Below are positions 63,328 to 64,000 of a stretch of DNA of 64,000 nt, one piece after another. The notes beneath the pieces were generated by a model that was not told the DNA's origin, made no database searches, and saw only the letters and a list, made by a program, of their open reading frames with translations. The DNA comes from Flavobacterium ammonificans. Lineage in GTDB: Bacteria; Bacteroidota; Bacteroidia; Flavobacteriales; Flavobacteriaceae. The DNA is taken from NCBI RefSeq assembly GCF_020886115.1, contig NZ_AP025185.1, positions 434,001 to 498,000 on the forward strand, read 5' to 3'. The translations under genes and the position numbers were made by a program. Each line of letters begins with the position of its first letter. The stretch's first letter is position 1.

Positions 63328-64000
63328 GTTCGTTTTTTTAATGGGAATCGTAAGCCTTTGTAGGATTCTAAATCTGCTTTTATTGAACCTACAACTAAAT
63401 TAGCTTGAATTCGCAAAGGAATTTTATTATCGTCATCTGAAATCCAAACTGTAACGCTTTCCTGTTCTTTGAAAACTCTGCCTGAAAAAACATAGGGTTT
63501 AAAAATCATGGAAGCAACGGTGCCAAATTTAGTTTTAATATTTTCTCGACCAATAAATTTTAACTTAAACTTTGTAGTTTCTTCATCAAAAAACATATCA
63601 ATTGCAATGTATTCTCCTGGCTTTATGTCATCTATAGTGGCAAAATTTCGCAAATAATAAAACGCGGATAAAATATCTTGAGTGTTTTTTGGTATCGCAA
63701 AAGTTTTCTCTGTTTTGTGTTTGTAGTCTTTTACAGTAATCTTATTTTGCTGAGGCGTAAAAAAACCTTCTTGATTTTTAGTGTAGCCGCCTTCATTAAT
63801 TTTTCTTAAAAATTGATAGGGAACATAGGTCTTTTCATCAATATAACTTTCATACAAATCGTCTACTTTGAAAAAAAAACGAGAAATTCCAGTAGTTTGT
63901 CCTTTGCCAATAAGATGAAACACTTTTTCGTTATGAAGCACGGCTTCTTTAACTTCTAATGTTGCATAACCTGCATTTACAAAACCATAATGAATTCGGA
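63324..64000 (-). CDS. DUF3108 protein, partial (runs off right edge)
   Basis: The visible frame runs from the stop at 63324 to the window edge. An internal GTG at 63941 could be mistaken for a start, but the frame upstream reads RIHYGFVNAGYATLEV, the DUF3108 opening. So the true start lies outside. The beta-rich domain ends ESYKGLRFPLKKRT. Such proteins are presumed periplasmic or outer-membrane-associated. Its stop overlaps the tryptophan dioxygenase start. Confidence 0.88.
   Translation of the reverse strand, partial: RIHYGFVNAGYATLEVKEAVLHNEKVFHLIGKGQTTGISRFFFKVDDLYESYIDEKTYVPYQFLRKINEGGYTKNQEGFFTPQQNKITVKDYKHKTEKTFAIPKNTQDILSAFYYLRNFATIDDIKPGEYIAIDMFFDEETTKFKLKFIGRENIKTKFGTVASMIFKPYVFSGRVFKEQESVTVWISDDDNKIPLRIQANLVVGSIKADLESYKGLRFPLKKRT

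Overview
The window looks like a chromosome segment of a Bacteroidota bacterium of the family Flavobacteriaceae, most like Flavobacterium. The evidence is AT-rich DNA, promoters of the Bacteroidota type (TTG, a 19-20 base spacer, then TAnnTTTG) and almost no Shine-Dalgarno sequences. The gene content also fits: an Oar-like TonB-dependent receptor, an IPExxxVDY-family protein, a type B succinate dehydrogenase with one five-helix anchor, an OmpA protein with thrombospondin type-3 repeats, and an AddAB-like nuclease pair. This is inference from gene content; no 16S gene is present.

Bases 1-4070 are accessory DNA next to the 3' end of a tRNA(CAT) gene, the classic layout of an integrated mobile element. 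All its genes point left: a cargo membrane protein, an excisionase-type HTH protein, a VirE-type ATPase, a MobC-like mobilisation protein, and a two-helix membrane protein cut by the window edge. Neither an integrase nor a relaxase is visible. Between the VirE and MobC genes lie a 24-bp interrupted hairpin (oriT candidate) and a nested array of TTACCT/AGGTAA motifs with an 18-bp perfect inverted repeat (origin or iteron candidate). A short plus-strand promoter-terminator unit upstream of the VirE gene could encode a countertranscript RNA.

Bases 4071-31205 are mostly core genes: methylmalonyl-CoA epimerase, an Ig-like lipoprotein, an omega-amidase-like hydrolase, sdhCAB, HMG-CoA synthase, an M24 aminopeptidase, an alpha/beta hydrolase, an AddB-like and an AddA-like protein separated by two tandem OmpA-barrel paralogues, rbfA followed by an FtsX-type permease with a TTG start, a DusB-type synthase, a membrane-embedded AraC regulator with two small envelope genes, and lepA.

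Bases 31271-38454 form a probable inorganic-carbon uptake operon: a small secreted protein, DabA, DabB, a SulP transporter with a STAS domain, and a DUF2490 protein. All four DabA zinc-site residues are present with the same spacing as in the characterised protein. No carbonic anhydrase or carbon-fixation gene is visible, so a role in anaplerotic bicarbonate supply is more likely than autotrophy.

Bases 38455-64000 carry housekeeping genes: thiL, glyS, comF, sodB, a PurF-like amidotransferase, a PfkB kinase, rnhA, purN, then the acpP-fabF-rnc-(IPExxxVDY)-pyk run, a Bax-inhibitor-1 protein, dinB, a CYTH protein, an RlpA-like protein, an Oar-like receptor, pgi, an M23 peptidase, tryptophan 2,3-dioxygenase, and a DUF3108 protein cut by the right edge. 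Strong hairpin terminators separate most transcription units.
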